A stretch of DNA of 33,133 nt from NCBI GenBank assembly GCA_949295085.1, contig CASFJS010000001.1, positions 73,121-106,253 on the forward strand, read 5' to 3'. Shown here one piece after another: positions 32,004-33,133 of this stretch (positions are counted from its first letter, which is position 1; each line of letters starts with the position of its first letter). A program made the position numbers and the translations under genes. Source of the stretch: an uncultured Pseudomonadota bacterium. Its GTDB lineage: Bacteria; Pseudomonadota; Alphaproteobacteria; RF32; CAG-239. The notes under the pieces were generated by a model. That model did not search any database and was not told the DNA's origin. It was given only the letters and a program-made list of their open reading frames with translations.

Positions 32004-32924
32004 TTATCGTCCGAAATAACGTTTTTTTGCTTTTTCGCCTTTTTTAAGACGCCAATATTTCCGAAATTCACACAAAGAATTTTGAATATCGTGCAAACAC
32101 AAATACGGCGTATTCGGATAATCCGGATTCCGCCAATAAACCTTATTCCAATCCAACCCTTTGAGCTCTTTAAGCGCGGCAAATTTCTCTTTCTGCATGG
32201 TATACAATCGGCGACACGCCGCATCAGCCTCTGTTTTGCTCAATTTTTTATCAAAAATCAGATTAAGACCCCAATGAGCTCCGGGACCAACCACCAAAAA
32301 ATCATCACCGCTGTAGGGCACAAGATCACCGGCGTACGTTGCATCCAGTAATATCTGCCCGGCCAAAAAAGACCCTGCCAAAGCCACATAATCTGTAATA
32401 ATTTTTATTCCCCGTTGCGGCGGATTTTCTTGCAATTGTTGGATAATGGCACTAAGTTTGCCTCTCAGCCCGTCAAGCATCAACAAAATCTGTACATGTT
32501 TATCTTTTGGGCGATATGCCGGATTATACGAATGCGCCGACACCAAATAAGCGTTAGAAAATATATTTTCCTTTTGTTTACAATCATCAAACCGTTTTTC
32601 ATAAAACTTCATATCAAAATTTTGCGGATTCAAAAGCCCGCCAAACAAATTTTCGATTGTATCGCGGCGGTTAAAAAAGCGATAAGCGATAATATTAAAT
32701 AATTTGGTCTCGGGGGAAATGTCTGGCTGCTTAAGATATTTAACAATCGCCTGTGTCCCGCCGTCAAGCTCGCGATAAACATTGCAAAATTTATAATCGC
32801 GCAAAGTCGCGTCATCTGTCCATGGTGCTGGCTGCTGCGACACAAAGCGTCGATGCCAAATATCCTGCCTGCGGTAAACAAACTCAAAAAAAGCTAAAAT
32901 ATTTTGCTCAATATACGGCGTCAT
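32004..32924 (-). CDS. thymine-hypermodification-family protein (aGPT-PPlase / hmdU DNA kinase helical domain-like)
   Basis: This 306-residue protein is mostly helical, without signal or membrane segments. Its pattern matches, from memory, the family described for phage thymine hypermodification: alpha-glutamyl/putrescinyl-thymine pyrophosphorylase and the 5-hydroxymethyl-dU DNA kinase helical domain (a helix-hairpin-helix glycosylase-like fold). Matching strings are PWTDD (34-38), YKFCNVYRELD (44-54), VVGPGAHWG (211-219) and IQNSLCEFRKYWR (280-292). Members also occur outside phages with unknown roles. GAGAGG lies 5-6 nt before ATG 32924; a GTG two codons earlier overlaps that site. The gene starts 85 nt past the 3' end of tRNA-Ser. 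No nucleotide-modifying partner, such as a hydroxymethylase or a P-loop kinase of that pathway, is in the window. Activity is therefore not assigned. Confidence 0.68.
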   Translation of the reverse strand: MTPYIEQNILAFFEFVYRRQDIWHRRFVSQQPAPWTDDATLRDYKFCNVYRELDGGTQAIVKYLKQPDISPETKLFNIIAYRFFNRRDTIENLFGGLLNPQNFDMKFYEKRFDDCKQKENIFSNAYLVSAHSYNPAYRPKDKHVQILLMLDGLRGKLSAIIQQLQENPPQRGIKIITDYVALAGSFLAGQILLDATYAGDLVPYSGDDFLVVGPGAHWGLNLIFDKKLSKTEADAACRRLYTMQKEKFAALKELKGLDWNKVYWRNPDYPNTPYLCLHDIQNSLCEFRKYWRLKKGEKAKKRYFGR

Positions 32925-32972
32925 CTTCACCTCTCGGTTTAATTTTTTGCAAATTATCCGAAAAATTTCAAC

Positions 32973-32998
32973 AAAAAAAGCCCGAATTCACATCGGGC
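32973..32998 (-). terminator. rho-independent terminator of tRNA-Ser
   Basis: On the minus strand GCCCGA (32998-32993) and TCGGGC (32985-32980) pair around a 7-nt loop and are followed by seven T. It lies about 10 nt after the tRNA 3' end. Confidence 0.88.
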
Positions 32999-33008
32999 CT
33001 GGCATCAT

Positions 33009-33098
33009 TGGCGGAGAGGGGGAGATTCGAACTCCCGGTGGGCTTGCGCCCACGACGGTTTTCAAGACCGCTGCATTAAACCGCTCTGCCACCTCTCC
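33009..33098 (-). tRNA. tRNA-Ser (anticodon UGA)
   Basis: On the minus strand a 90-nt class II tRNA folds with acceptor stem GGAGAGG (33098-33092) pairing CCTCTCC, and the 3' CCA is encoded (33011-33009). The anticodon loop CTTGAAA between GCGGT and ACCGT gives anticodon TGA, read as UCA serine codons. A long variable arm (CGTGGGCGCAAGCCCAC) is typical of tRNA-Ser, and the T-loop is GTTCGAATC. It is followed by a terminator. Confidence 0.96.
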
Positions 33099-33133
33099 AA
33101 TATAAACGCTTCTTTCACAATAATCCTCAAATG

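Noticed and set aside
1..33133. CRISPR array, insertion sequence, transposase, integrase or phage structural genes
   Set aside because: No regularly spaced repeats, no terminal inverted repeats with a transposase, and no integrase-like or phage-like protein were found.

Overview
The window looks like part of the chromosome of an anaerobic or microaerobic, fermentative Gram-negative bacterium, most likely an alphaproteobacterium of the kind found in animal guts. Three things point there. First, there are envelope genes of Gram-negative type (MCE/MlaD, RlpA, MltB, MsbA-like). Second, there is a DUF2155 gene and a block rlpA-dacA-tmk-holB-tatD-MBL with metG nearby, an arrangement I associate with Alphaproteobacteria. 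Third, there are oxygen-avoidance and fermentation genes (rubrerythrin, two [FeFe]-hydrogenase-family proteins, AdhE). Gene density is very high, and no insertion sequence, phage cluster or CRISPR array was seen. Taxonomy is inferred from gene content only.

Layout. Positions 1-348 hold the end of a rubrerythrin, convergent with a cold-shock gene; the two share a terminator. A eukaryote/archaea-type prolyl-tRNA synthetase follows on the + strand. From 10960 down to 2509 the minus strand carries one tightly packed cluster: adhE, a small [2Fe-2S] protein, a PAS-containing hydrogenase-like protein with sensory-type H-cluster changes (HydS-like), a SpoIIE-type phosphatase, a second [2Fe-2S] protein, a catalytic-looking [FeFe]-hydrogenase, and a drug/metabolite-transporter-like permease. 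Next, an MsbA-like ABC exporter has its own promoter. Upstream of it is a minus-strand operon of gliding-type ABC transporter parts (ATPase, permease, GldG-like, DUF4340) ending in a soluble PAS histidine kinase.

From 18717 to 20402 the + strand holds two tandem MCE/MlaD proteins and a DUF2155 protein. Their 3' end overlaps the convergent trkH gene, which is the last gene of a metG - degenerate-nuclease membrane protein - trkH operon. From 30582 down to 24432 the minus strand carries rlpA, dacA, tmk, holB, tatD, an MBL hydrolase and a DHH phosphoesterase in near-continuous coupling, preceded by mltB. At the right edge is a gene resembling the thymine-hypermodification family of phages (aGPT-PPlase / hmdU DNA kinase helical domain), just downstream of a tRNA-Ser(UGA) gene.

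How the parts may work together. The adhE-hydrogenase cluster reads as a fermentation module in which NADH and reduced ferredoxin are disposed of as ethanol and H2. The HydS-like protein and the phosphatase are placed to sense H2 or redox state and adjust that choice. The hydrogenase/AdhE control module and the solitary thymine-modification-family gene beside tRNA-Ser are the two most interesting items. No stretch longer than 300 bases lacks a gene.
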